A stretch of DNA of 64,000 nucleotides, taken from positions 1 through 64,000 of the forward strand of contig CAINLR010000177.1 in the NCBI GenBank assembly GCA_903850425.1, read 5' to 3'. The position numbers were made by a program, and so were the translations under genes. Each line of letters opens with the position of its first letter. Within the stretch, counting starts at the first letter, position 1. The DNA is from an uncultured Verrucomicrobia subdivision 3 bacterium. GTDB lineage: Bacteria; Verrucomicrobiota; Verrucomicrobiia; Limisphaerales; UBA11358. The notes beneath the pieces were generated by a model. The model was not told the origin of the DNA. It worked only from the letters and a program-made list of their open reading frames with translations, and did not search any database. Positions 46,727 through 54,449 of this stretch are shown piece after piece.

Positions 46727-46755
46727 TTGACAATTGCGCCAATCTGCCGAAATTT
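46727..46755 (+). promoter_or_regulatory. possible promoter of the PUR-domain gene
   Basis: TTGACA at 46727-46732 is followed 17 bases later by AAATTT at 46750-46755, within an AT-rich stretch just upstream of ATG 46770. The -10 box is poor, so this is only a candidate. Confidence 0.3.
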
Positions 46756-46769
46756 ATGCAAACTTAATT

Positions 46770-47120
46770 ATGATATCAAATGAACGCCCCTCGCCTTACG
46801 GTCGGCAGCCGTATCCCAGCCATAGCCATGGCCATAGTAGTTATGGCGCACCGAAATATAATGCCCAACCCAGACCGCCGGTGAACGAAGACACGCTCAA
46901 GAGTGCGGAAGTCCAGATTGAACGAAAGTTTTTTGTGTTCACGCTGAAGGAAAATCCGCGGGGCCGCTTTCTCCGCATCACCGAAGACGTCGGCGGTCGC
47001 CGCGACACCATCATCATCCCCTCCACCGGCCTTGCCGACTTCAAAAAGATCGTGGACGAAATGGTGAAAGCCGCCGACGAAATTCCGTCCAAGACGCCGC
47101 CGCCCGAGCCGCTGCCGTAA
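46770..47120 (+). CDS. PUR-domain (DUF3276-like) nucleic-acid-binding protein
   Basis: I use ATG 46770; an upstream TTG at 46734 would sit on the promoter-like stretch. After a flexible start rich in P, S, Y and H (RPSPYGRQPYPSHSHGHSSY), residues about 40-95 form one PUR repeat: EVQIERKFFVFTLKENPRGR, FLRITEDVGGRRDTIIIP and GLADFKKIVDEM. This small beta-beta-beta-beta-alpha domain binds single-stranded DNA or RNA and works as a dimer; in Borrelia a relative binds its own mRNA. The last residues are proline-rich. Gene position after PhoH2 suggests a shared RNA-related role, which is inference. Confidence 0.82.
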   Translation: MISNERPSPYGRQPYPSHSHGHSSYGAPKYNAQPRPPVNEDTLKSAEVQIERKFFVFTLKENPRGRFLRITEDVGGRRDTIIIPSTGLADFKKIVDEMVKAADEIPSKTPPPEPLP

Positions 47121-47153
47121 CCGCTTGACCCAACGCGGAAGCCCGCCGGAGTT

Positions 47154-47570
47154 TTATTCCTGACGGCTTCCGGCTTTGCTTTTCGGCGACCGGGCGGTTT
47201 TGAGCTTCGCCTTGGTCGCCGGTTTTTTCTTCGGCTTCACCTTCGCCGCATCGCCCCAAAGCCCTTCCAGATCGTAGCGCGCCCGCGCTTCCGTGTGCAT
47301 GACGTGGACAATCACGTCGAAGAAATCGAGCACCATCCAATCCCCGGTCAGCGGCCCGTCAGTGCGCAGCGGCCGCAGGTCATGTTCATCCCGCAGCTTG
47401 CTGGTGATCTCCTCCATGATCGCGCGCAGATGCGGCTGGCTCGTGCCGGTGGCAATGACGAAATAATCCGTCACCGACGACACTTTTTGCACGTCGAGCA
47501 CGGCGATGTTTTCCGCCTTCTTATTGTCCGCCAGATCGCGGCACAGCAGGGCCAGTTTTTTAGAATCCAT
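47154..47570 (-). CDS. rsfS: ribosomal silencing factor RsfS
   Basis: A 138-residue protein with the RsfS/Iojap core (about 1-105): ENIAVLDVQKVSSVTDYFVI, ATGTSQPHLRAIMEEI, and GDWMVLDFFDVIVHVMH. RsfS binds ribosomal protein L14 and keeps the subunits apart when nutrients run low. The family is about 105-120 residues; the extra lysine-rich tail (PKKKPATKAKLKTARSPKSK) is not part of the fold. It lies downstream of nadD on the same strand, the usual arrangement (nadD-rsfS). Confidence 0.92.
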   Translation of the reverse strand: MDSKKLALLCRDLADNKKAENIAVLDVQKVSSVTDYFVIATGTSQPHLRAIMEEITSKLRDEHDLRPLRTDGPLTGDWMVLDFFDVIVHVMHTEARARYDLEGLWGDAAKVKPKKKPATKAKLKTARSPKSKAGSRQE

Positions 47571-47663
47571 ATTTGCGAAGGAGATTAAACCACAGATGGG
47601 CGCGGATGGACATGGATTTTTACTGGATTCGTGGATCCCACCAGCCAGCCACCCCGCCCGGGT

Positions 47664-48278
47664 TCAGCAGTAAAATTTTGCATTGCGGATCGCCTCAACC
47701 ACCGCCGGCGGCACCAGGTTTTCAATCGGCAAGCCGGCTTTCACGCGGGCACGGATCTCGGATGACGACACGCCGAACGGAAAACCTCGCAAGGCGCGGC
47801 CGCGAAACGGCGGGGGAAAACCCGCGTCCGCCCCGCCGGGCCGCGGCACGGTCACAAACTCCGCCAGCTTGGCCAGCTCCGCCGGCTCGCGCCACGCGTT
47901 CAGTTTGGCCGCATTGTCCGCGCCGATGAGATAAAACAAATGCGCGCCCGGAAATCGTTGGGCGTAGTCGCGCAACGTGTCCACGGTGTAGGATATACCG
48001 CCGCGCCGGATTTCCTGGTCATCCACGTCGCAATTGGTTTCGCCCGCGAGCGCGAGCCGAAGCCATTGCAACCGCGCGGCGTCCGGGGCCGGTTTATTTT
48101 CCGGCTTGAATGGGGATTGCGCCGCCGGAATGAAAAAAAGCCGGTCAAGCCCCAGTTCCTCCACCGCCGCCTGCGCCACGAGGAGGTGGCCCAGGTGAAC
48201 CGGATCAAAGGAACCGCCGTAAATGCCGATTTTTAAGTTGGCCTTCAAAATTGAGGGTTCAGGGTTGCAAAAGCCCAC
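47664..48278 (-). CDS. nadD: nicotinate-nucleotide adenylyltransferase NadD
   Basis: Adds AMP to nicotinate mononucleotide in NAD synthesis. The 204 residues hold the nucleotidyltransferase motif IGIYGGSFDPVHLGHLLVAQ (about 17-36), FFIPAAQSPFK, the FYLIGADNAAKL stretch (about 115-126) and FGVSSSEIRARV (about 168-179) in place of the usual I-S-S-T-x-I-R. The first codon is uncertain: GTG at 48278 or TTG at 48248, which would trim ten residues that the fold does not need. It lies before rsfS on the same strand, 93 bases away; that gap holds an AACCACAGATG-like stretch. Confidence 0.92.
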   Translation of the reverse strand: MGFCNPEPSILKANLKIGIYGGSFDPVHLGHLLVAQAAVEELGLDRLFFIPAAQSPFKPENKPAPDAARLQWLRLALAGETNCDVDDQEIRRGGISYTVDTLRDYAQRFPGAHLFYLIGADNAAKLNAWREPAELAKLAEFVTVPRPGGADAGFPPPFRGRALRGFPFGVSSSEIRARVKAGLPIENLVPPAVVEAIRNAKFYC

Positions 48279-48424
48279 CCCGATTCCAACACCGAACTCG
48301 CACGCTCATCCGGATGGCGATGCTGCCAGGAGTTGAGCCCTGATGCGCGCCCCACTGGCTCCCGCTCAACTGCACCCGCCAGTTTTGCATCGTCTGCCCC
48401 ACGCGCCTCGGTTACGCTGAAACC

Positions 48425-49138
48425 ATGTTGTCGCAAAAGCCGTGGCGGGGCGAAGCCGTGATTCAATTGATCGCGGCGCTGTTTGTTGCGCTGTTCTTCG
48501 CGGTAATTATGGCGGCCGTGCTGGGCCAGTTGGGCGTGGCCGCCTTCAAGTCGCCCGATAGTTTTGCGAACGTGCTGGCGGGCACCCTGGGATTTCAAGG
48601 CGTGGCTTGGATCTTCATTTTCATCTTTTTGAAACTGCACGACGTTGACTGGCGCGACGTGCTGGGTCTGCGCGGACCGGATTTGTCCAAAACCCTGCTG
48701 CTCGCGGGCGGGTTGCTGCTGGTGATGCTGCCGGTGGTGCTGGGTCTGCAAAAAGTTTCCGTCCTCGCGCTCGACAAGCTCGGCTGGCCGACGGATGATC
48801 AACGTGCCGTGGAAATTTTCGCCCACGCCAAATCGTTCTGGATGCGTGGCTATCTCGCCCTGTTCGCCGTGGTCATCGCGCCGGTCGCGGAAGAGTTTAT
48901 TTTTCGCGGCATTTTGTATCCGTTCCTCAAGCGGCTGGGCTGGCCCAAACTGGCCTGGTTCGGCGTCAGCTTTTTGTTCGCGCTGATTCATTTGAATGCG
49001 CCCATCTTCCTGCCGCTGTTTGTGTTTGCGCTCGCGCTGACCTGGCTTTACGAACGAACCGATAAGCTGATTGCGCCGATCGTCGTCCACGCCATGTTCA
49101 ACGGCGTCAACCTCATCATCCTGTTCTCGCGAATCTGA
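48425..49138 (+). CDS. CPBP-family intramembrane glutamic endopeptidase
   Basis: A 237-residue membrane protein with about six helices. The CPBP/Abi motifs are clear: VAEEFIFRGILYPFLKRLG (about 157-175, with the catalytic E-E and the R of motif 1), F-G-V-S-F-L-F-A-L-I-H-L-N (about 179-191, His of motif 2) and IVVHAMFNGVNL (about 220-231, His and Asn). Relatives include Rce1-type proteases that cut within membranes; the substrate is unknown. It overlaps the thiL start by one base (TGATG). Confidence 0.88.
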   Translation: MLSQKPWRGEAVIQLIAALFVALFFAVIMAAVLGQLGVAAFKSPDSFANVLAGTLGFQGVAWIFIFIFLKLHDVDWRDVLGLRGPDLSKTLLLAGGLLLVMLPVVLGLQKVSVLALDKLGWPTDDQRAVEIFAHAKSFWMRGYLALFAVVIAPVAEEFIFRGILYPFLKRLGWPKLAWFGVSFLFALIHLNAPIFLPLFVFALALTWLYERTDKLIAPIVVHAMFNGVNLIILFSRI

Positions 49139-50070
49139 TGCACGAATTTGAACTCATCGCCCGCCTTACCAAAGCCCTGCCAACGAACGAAAGCGTGGTC
49201 ACTGGCGCGGGCGACGACTGTGCCGTGCTGGACCTCGGCGTGCCGGAGAAATTGATTTTATTCAAGACGGACGCGGTGGTCGAAGGCATTCATTTCACGC
49301 GCGCGACGCCGCCGGCGAAGATCGGGCGCAAGGCGCTCGCGCGCGGCCTGAGCGACATCGCCGCCATGGCCGGCACGCCGACCGCTGCGCTCGTGACCGT
49401 GGCGCTGCCGCCGGATTTTGACGCGGAGTTCGTTGCCCAAATTTACGACGGTCTGAATGCGCTCGCGGAAAAACATGCGGTGGCCATTGTCGGCGGCGAA
49501 ACGACCACGAATCCCGAACGGATTTTGATTTCCATCGCGCTGCTCGGCACCGTGCCGCGCGGCCAACCGGTGTTGCGTGCCGGCGCCAAAATCGGCGACG
49601 CGATTTTTGTGACCGGCGAGCTCGGCGGCTCGCTGGCGGGCAAGCATTTGGACTTCGAGCCGCGACTGGCGGAGGCGCGCTGGCTGACCGAACATTTTGC
49701 AATCCACGCGCTGATGGATTTAAGCGATGGACTGGGCGGCGACTTGCGACAGATCTTAAACGCAAGCCAGGTAGGTGCGGAGATTTTGAAATCCGCGCTG
49801 CCGATTTCCCGCGCCGCCAAACTCGCAGCGCGGGGCAATTCCGCCGCGAAACCGCCGGTGATGGCGGCGCTGACCGATGGCGAGGATTTTGAACTGTTGT
49901 TCACCGTCGCCAGCAATGACGCGGTGAAACTGCTGGATGCGTGGCGGGCAGTTTTCCCCAAATTGAAATTAAGTTGCATCGGGAAAATCGTGGCGGGCTC
50001 GGGGATTGTGCTCCGCGACCGGCATGGCTCGCACCCATTCAATGCGGGCGGTTACGAGCATTTTGGCTAA
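49138..50070 (+). CDS. thiL: thiamine-monophosphate kinase ThiL
   Basis: Phosphorylates thiamine monophosphate to the active diphosphate cofactor. The 310-residue protein shows the ThiL/AIR-synthase pattern: TGAGDDCAVLDLG (about 21-33), FKTDAVVEGIHF (about 42-53), KIGRKALARGLSDIAAMAG (about 61-79), GGETT (about 119-123), and LMDLSDGLGGDL (about 192-203), which supply the ATP and magnesium ligands. Length is normal. It overlaps the protease gene by one base. A 119-base gap with no gene follows. Confidence 0.93.
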   Translation: MHEFELIARLTKALPTNESVVTGAGDDCAVLDLGVPEKLILFKTDAVVEGIHFTRATPPAKIGRKALARGLSDIAAMAGTPTAALVTVALPPDFDAEFVAQIYDGLNALAEKHAVAIVGGETTTNPERILISIALLGTVPRGQPVLRAGAKIGDAIFVTGELGGSLAGKHLDFEPRLAEARWLTEHFAIHALMDLSDGLGGDLRQILNASQVGAEILKSALPISRAAKLAARGNSAAKPPVMAALTDGEDFELLFTVASNDAVKLLDAWRAVFPKLKLSCIGKIVAGSGIVLRDRHGSHPFNAGGYEHFG

Positions 50071-50189
50071 TGACGAGCTGCGGCACCCGGACGGACGGTG
50101 ATGGCCAGCGGTGAATGGCTTCCAGGCCGATCATGCGGCAATGATCACCGCTGCCTGCTTACCGGCTGCCACCCAAGCAGGGAATCTCG

Positions 50190-50396
50190 TCACGGCGCGG
50201 GCACTTGCTGGAGCCAGACAGCGAGTTTCATGAAGAGCGCGTTGGCTGCCGGATAGGTCAAGGCGGCGCGGGCTTTCACGGTTTCAGTAAACCCATCCGC
50301 ATCGTTGGCGCGGAAGAATTCATCGAGCGCGTTCGTGCCGAGCGCATCGTCGAACGTCCAGTGCAGTTCATTGGTCAGCGTCAGATCCGCGGTCAC
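50190..50396 (-). CDS. small protein coupled to moaD, unknown function
   Basis: A 68-residue frame whose GTG start overlaps the moaD stop (GTGA at 50393-50396), so it is probably translated with moaD. The sequence (N-E-L-H-W-T-F-D-D-A-L-G-T-N-A-L-D...) is not MoaE, which often follows moaD, and I do not recognise it. It ends the molybdenum gene cluster. Confidence 0.45.
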   Translation of the reverse strand: MTADLTLTNELHWTFDDALGTNALDEFFRANDADGFTETVKARAALTYPAANALFMKLAVWLQQVPAP

Positions 50397-50629
50397 CCGC
50401 CCGACACCGGGGGGATCAAAGCCACTTCATCGGTGTCGGTGAACTGGGTGTCGGCCTCCGCGTATTCCCAGTTGCGCGCGAGCCGGACGTTGCCGCGATG
50501 CGCAGCCAGCGCGGGAAATTTTTCCACCAGCAACGCCCAAAGTTGCTCGCGGTTGAGCGGTGCCGCCGCCAGCTCGACCGCATCGCAGCCGGTCACATCT
50601 TGGAGTTGGGCAAAAAACAGGACGCGCAT
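50393..50629 (-). CDS. moaD: molybdopterin synthase sulfur carrier subunit MoaD
   Basis: A 78-residue ubiquitin-like protein: VLFFAQLQDVTGCDAVEL at the start, the helix L-W-A-L-L-V-E-K-F-P-A-L, then D-E-V-A-L-I-P-P-V-S-G-G ending in the required C-terminal Gly-Gly. The terminal glycine is thiocarboxylated and donates sulfur when cyclic pyranopterin becomes molybdopterin. It follows modC by 21 bases. MoaE, its partner, is not in the window. Confidence 0.9.
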   Translation of the reverse strand: MRVLFFAQLQDVTGCDAVELAAAPLNREQLWALLVEKFPALAAHRGNVRLARNWEYAEADTQFTDTDEVALIPPVSGG

Positions 50630-50650
50630 GGCAGTTCTTTAGCAGCTCAT

Positions 50651-51721
50651 TCAGCGCGGCACAAGATGGATGGCTGGAGTTTTGATGAGGGCGGTGATGG
50701 CGTCCCCTTCGCGCAGCGCGAGCTCGGCGCAACCGGGACGTGTGATCAGGGCGAAGAGCGGAAAGCCGGCATCCAGTTCCACCCGGACCAGCGCGCCTTG
50801 CGGGCGCAGCGCCTTGATGCGCGCGGGCAGACGATTGCGCACGCTGCTGGCCGTGGCGGCTTCGCGCTGCAACATCACGTCCTCGCCGCGAATGCACACG
50901 AAAACTTCGGTCGCCGCGAGCTCGGGTGCCAGGGCGGTGAGCCGCGTCTGGTTGATGCTCACGGTGGCGAGGCCATCATGCACCTCCGTGATGCAGCCCG
51001 GCTGCAGAGTTTCCATGCCGACAAATTTCGCAACCTCCGGGTTGGCGGGGCGATTAAACACCTCGAGTGTCGGGCCGGCTTGCATGACCTTGCCGCCGGC
51101 GATCACCACCACTTCATCCGCGAGCGTGAGCGCTTCCAGCCGGTCGTGCGTCACGCACAACATCGGAATGCGGAACTCGTCGCGGATGCGAGCGAGGTAG
51201 GGAATGATTTTCGCCTTCAACGGTTCGTCGAGACTGGCGAGCGGTTCGTCCAGCAGCAACAGTTGCGGCGACGCGAGCAGCGCGCGGGCCAGCGCGACGC
51301 GTTGCTTCTCGCCGCCGGAAAGTGCCGTCACGCTACGGGTGATCAGCGGCGCGATTTCCAGGACGCTGATCACATGGTCGAACGCAAACAGCGGATTAAT
51401 CGCCGCACCGGATTTGCAGCCGTAGAGCAGATTCTGGCGCACGGAGAGATGCGGGAACAACGCGAGGTCCTGCGGCACATAGCCAATGCCGCGAGCGCAC
51501 GTCGGCACGAGCCGGCCGGTGGCGGTGTCCGTCAGCACCCGGTCGTCGAGCTGGATGAAAGCCGAGGGTGCGCGCCGCAATCCGGCCACGAGATCGAGCA
51601 GCGAAGTCTTGCCGGCACCGGACGGGCCAAAGATCGCGGTGACGCGGCTGCGGACCTCGACATCCACGGCCAGCGTGAAGTGGGCGAGCGGCAATACGAT
51701 GTTTTTTAGCAGCAGGCTCAT
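50651..51721 (-). CDS. modC: molybdate ABC transporter ATP-binding protein ModC
   Basis: A 356-residue ATPase: Walker A FGPSGAGKTS (about 30-39), Q loop YVPQDLALFPHLSVRQNLLYG, signature ALSGGEKQRVALARALLASP (about 133-152) and Walker B LLLLDEPLASLD, then a C-terminal region (about 235-350) with the TOBE/molbindin-like beta domain (GCITEVHDGLATVSI, FVCIRGEDVMLQ) typical of ModC. It powers molybdate uptake through ModB. It overlaps modB by 4 bases. Confidence 0.93.
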   Translation of the reverse strand: MSLLLKNIVLPLAHFTLAVDVEVRSRVTAIFGPSGAGKTSLLDLVAGLRRAPSAFIQLDDRVLTDTATGRLVPTCARGIGYVPQDLALFPHLSVRQNLLYGCKSGAAINPLFAFDHVISVLEIAPLITRSVTALSGGEKQRVALARALLASPQLLLLDEPLASLDEPLKAKIIPYLARIRDEFRIPMLCVTHDRLEALTLADEVVVIAGGKVMQAGPTLEVFNRPANPEVAKFVGMETLQPGCITEVHDGLATVSINQTRLTALAPELAATEVFVCIRGEDVMLQREAATASSVRNRLPARIKALRPQGALVRVELDAGFPLFALITRPGCAELALREGDAITALIKTPAIHLVPR

Positions 51722-52386
51722 GGCGTTTTCCGCCGCAGCAATAATTCGCTGGCCCAGACCGCCGCGAAAGCGAGCACCACCGACACGCCCAGCAGGCGAA
51801 AGGCGCTTGAGTCTTCGCCCATCTGCACGTCTTGAAAAATGGCGAGCGAGAGCGTGGAGGTTTTGCCGGGAATGTTACCGGCGATCATGATGGTCGCGCC
51901 AAATTCACCGAGCGCGCGAGCGAACGCGAGGATCATGCCTGCGATGATGCCGCGCGCCGCCAGCGGCACGGTGATGGTGCAGAACACCCGCCAATTTCCC
52001 GCGCCGAGAGTCCGGGCGATTTGCTCCAAGCGCGGATTCACTTCCTCAAAGGCCACGCGTGCGGACCGGACGAGCAACGGCAGCGACATCACGCTCAGCG
52101 CCAGCAGCACCGCGCGCCAGGTGAAGAGGACATCGAAATTCAGATGGTCGTGAAGAAAGCCGCCGATCGGTCCGCGTCGCCCGAAGAGTTTGAGCAGCAT
52201 CAAACCGGTGGCCACCGGCGGCATCACCAGCGGCAGCGAGACCAGGGTTTCCACGATGGATTTTCCCGGCCAGTTGCGCCGCGCCAGCGCCCACGCGAGC
52301 GCGAGGCCAATCGGCAGAATTACCAGCGTGCTCAAGGCCGAGACCCACGCGGTGAACCAGACGATCTGCCATTCTTCAGCGTTCAT
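51718..52386 (-). CDS. modB: molybdate ABC transporter permease ModB
   Basis: A 222-residue inner-membrane protein with five to six helices. The permease loop that touches the ATPase is present: LEQIARTLGAGNWRVFCTITVP (E-x-A-R-x-L-G-A, about 126-147), and FARALGEFGATIMIAGN (about 163-179) is the characteristic ModB stretch. Transports molybdate handed over by ModA. Gene order modA-modB-modC, with a 77-base gap after modA and a 4-base overlap with modC. Confidence 0.93.
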   Translation of the reverse strand: MNAEEWQIVWFTAWVSALSTLVILPIGLALAWALARRNWPGKSIVETLVSLPLVMPPVATGLMLLKLFGRRGPIGGFLHDHLNFDVLFTWRAVLLALSVMSLPLLVRSARVAFEEVNPRLEQIARTLGAGNWRVFCTITVPLAARGIIAGMILAFARALGEFGATIMIAGNIPGKTSTLSLAIFQDVQMGEDSSAFRLLGVSVVLAFAAVWASELLLRRKTP

Positions 52387-52463
52387 GGCGTTGGACGTTC
52401 GGCATTGTTAGCGCCTGATGAAACCAGATTTGCCAAACCACTGTCCAGCTTCGTCACGGCCCT

Positions 52464-53222
52464 TCATTTGAGAACCAGGAAACCAAATTTCTGGAACACC
52501 GCTGCGGCGGCATCCGCATTCAGATAGGCGATGAATTTTCTCGCCGCGTCCGGCTGCGGCGACTCCTTCACCAGTGCGAGCGGGTAGGAAATTTTCGGCG
52601 CATCTGCGGCCGCGACTTCAACCGCCACCCGCACTTTTTTGGAGATGGCCGCGTCGGTTTTATAGACGATGCCCGCGTCCACGTTGCCGGATTCCACGGC
52701 GGCCAGCACGGCGCGGACGTTTTCGCAGGGCACCACTTTGGGTTCAACGGCGTGCCAGAGCGACAACTTTTCAAGATACGCTTTGGCGTAAGTTCCTGCC
52801 GGAACACCCTTCACATCACCCAGCGCGATGTGCTGGATGGCGGCGTTGGTCAAATCCGCAGGCGAACGAATCGCCACGGTTTCCGGCGCGGTGACGATGA
52901 CGAGTGAATTGCCCAGCAGACTCTTTCGTGTGCTGCGGACCAGTCGGCCTTTTTTCTCCAGTGCATCAGCCTTGGTTTCATCGGCGGAAAAGAAAATATC
53001 GGCCGGCGCGCCCGCCTCGATCTGCCGCGACAACGTGCCGGAGGCGGCGAAGTTGAAATTGATTTTGTCACCCGATTGTTTTTCGTAACTGGTGGCAATC
53101 TGCTGGAGCGAATCGGTCAGACTCGTGGCGGCAAACACCGTGATTTCAGCGGCGCGCAGGCGGCCCGTAGCCAACAGGACGCAACCGCAGGTGAAAATGC
53201 TTTCTAAACAGCGTGCTCTCAT
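52464..53222 (-). CDS. modA: molybdate ABC transporter substrate-binding protein ModA
   Basis: A 252-residue periplasmic protein with a signal peptide ending near R-L-R-A-A-E. The ModA pattern is clear: ITVFAATSLTDSLQQIA (Ser/Thr ligands for the oxyanion), NFAASGTLSRQIEAGAPADI with the second Ser, FFSADET, and AVESGNVDAGIVYKTDA (Tyr ligand). It delivers molybdate (or tungstate) to ModBC. It begins 6 bases after the stop of the pseudopilin-like gene upstream. Confidence 0.93.
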   Translation of the reverse strand: MRARCLESIFTCGCVLLATGRLRAAEITVFAATSLTDSLQQIATSYEKQSGDKINFNFAASGTLSRQIEAGAPADIFFSADETKADALEKKGRLVRSTRKSLLGNSLVIVTAPETVAIRSPADLTNAAIQHIALGDVKGVPAGTYAKAYLEKLSLWHAVEPKVVPCENVRAVLAAVESGNVDAGIVYKTDAAISKKVRVAVEVAAADAPKISYPLALVKESPQPDAARKFIAYLNADAAAAVFQKFGFLVLK

Positions 53223-53228
53223 GTTTTT

Positions 53229-53993
53229 TTATTCACCAGGGTAACCAGCCACATCGGGTGCCGAACCGGGTTGACGGAAATTCCGCAGGCTCAAATCAAC
53301 CGGTCGCAGCATTTGGACGCGGGCATCGTAGAAAAGTCCGTTCATGCGTCCGTTGTGGCGCGGCGGATAATGCGTTTCACTGCTCGTGCCGGTGAACGGC
53401 AAAAACGGCGGGCGCGGCGTGGTGGTGATGCGTGAATCCGAACAACCCGGCGTGCGGCGATGATCCCACGCGATGAGCCGGTCGCTGGTCTGGGTGACAA
53501 AACTGTCGCGTTGCGCCGCCGGACTGCCGGTGCTGTAGTTCATCGCGTAAGCACACTGCCATTGTTTCTCGATCGGGCACTTGAAAATGGTCGCGCTGTT
53601 GGTCGTGCCGAGAAAAGACGAGAGCAAACCATTTTTGTAAGTCGCGCCGGGCGTGCCATCAGGGACTTGATAGGGATCGTAGGGTGACCACCAGATTTCG
53701 TTCGGGCCGGTCGGCGCCGGACTGCCCGCGCTCGTGCCACTCGGCACGGGCGACGACAAGCCGTAAGGATCGTTTGGCGTGTCGGGGCACAGGCGTTGCG
53801 GACAATTCACGTCGTTATTGTCACCGCGATACATCGTGTAAGCCAGACCGGTTTGTTTGAGATTGTTGAGGCAGGTGGTCTGCTGGGCCTTGGCTTTGGC
53901 TTTGGCGAGCGCGGGCAGCAGCATCGCGGCCAGAATGGCGATGATGGCAATGACCACCAGCAGTTCGATCAGCGTGAATCCTTGTTTCCTCAT
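53229..53993 (-). CDS. pseudopilin-like protein inside the molybdate operon
   Basis: A 254-residue protein with a prepilin leader right at the N-terminus (basic RKQ, then [20 protein letters not shown]), the helix [12 protein letters not shown] and N-L-K-Q-T-G, and a C-terminal [19 protein letters not shown] that fits the H-X9-D-G-type motif. It is of the same family as the genes at 8753 and 9759. The unusual part is position: it lies between a ModE-type operator and modA, 6 bases before modA on the same strand, so it should be co-transcribed with the molybdate transporter. What a pilin-like protein would do there is unknown. Confidence 0.85.
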   Translation of the reverse strand: MRKQGFTLIELLVVIAIIAILAAMLLPALAKAKAKAQQTTCLNNLKQTGLAYTMYRGDNNDVNCPQRLCPDTPNDPYGLSSPVPSGTSAGSPAPTGPNEIWWSPYDPYQVPDGTPGATYKNGLLSSFLGTTNSATIFKCPIEKQWQCAYAMNYSTGSPAAQRDSFVTQTSDRLIAWDHRRTPGCSDSRITTTPRPPFLPFTGTSSETHYPPRHNGRMNGLFYDARVQMLRPVDLSLRNFRQPGSAPDVAGYPGE

Positions 53994-54013
53994 GCGCCCA
54001 GATGAAACACAAA

Positions 54014-54039
54014 CCGATATATTATGTCAAATATAACGG
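54014..54039 (-). promoter_or_regulatory. ModE-type operator palindrome
   Basis: CCGATATATT at 54014-54023 and AATATAACGG at 54030-54039 are inverted half-sites matching at 9 of 10 positions, with a 6-base spacer. This fits the known ModE box (C-G-T-T-A-T-A-T half-sites, 4-8 apart). It lies in the gap between the modE-like gene and the pseudopilin-modABC genes, 20 bases upstream of the pseudopilin start codon. Confidence 0.75.
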
Positions 54040-54048
54040 CGCGAAGTT

Positions 54049-54414
54049 TCAGGCGCGCAGCAGGGTCTGCAAGGTGGCCCAGTCCTTTCGGACCGCCCCC
54101 AGGCTGTCCGCCTCCATGCGCTGGTATAATGCCAGCACGCGCTGTCCCGTCGCCGTCAGTTCGGCGCCGCCGCGTTTGTGCCCGCCGCGCACCGTCGTAA
54201 TGACCGGCGCTTTGAAGCAGGTGTTCATGGTCTGAATCAGCGACCACGCCCGCATATACGACATTTCCATGCGTTTCGCGGCTTCGCCAATCGAGCCGGT
54301 CTCTTCCACGAGCCTGAGCAAGGCCGCCTTTCCCGGGCCAAAGGCGATTTTCGTTCCACCCGTAATCCGAAAGCGAGGTGACAATGAAGGCTGATCGGCC
54401 GATTTCCTTTTCAT
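54049..54414 (-). CDS. modE: ModE-like winged-helix regulator (DNA-binding domain only)
   Basis: I use ATG 54414; a TTG at 54447 adds 11 residues. The 121-residue protein matches the ModE N-terminal domain: AFGPGKAALLRLVEETGSIG, EAAKRMEMSYMRAWSLIQTM (helix-turn-helix), TVRGGHKRGGAELTATGQRV (wing) and a dimerising helix. Full ModE also has two molybdate-binding Mop/TOBE domains; these are absent, so how it senses molybdate is unclear. A ModE-type palindrome lies just downstream. It follows moaA by 35 bases. Confidence 0.85.
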   Translation of the reverse strand: MKRKSADQPSLSPRFRITGGTKIAFGPGKAALLRLVEETGSIGEAAKRMEMSYMRAWSLIQTMNTCFKAPVITTVRGGHKRGGAELTATGQRVLALYQRMEADSLGAVRKDWATLQTLLRA

Positions 54415-54449
54415 TTGGCAGCAAATAGCACGGGCGAATTTCAGCACGT

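Noticed and set aside
47575-47640. AACCACAGATG...GGATGG-like repeat between rsfS and nadD
   Set aside because: Only one degenerate copy is visible; it resembles a dispersed repeat seen in related bacteria but too little is present to call.
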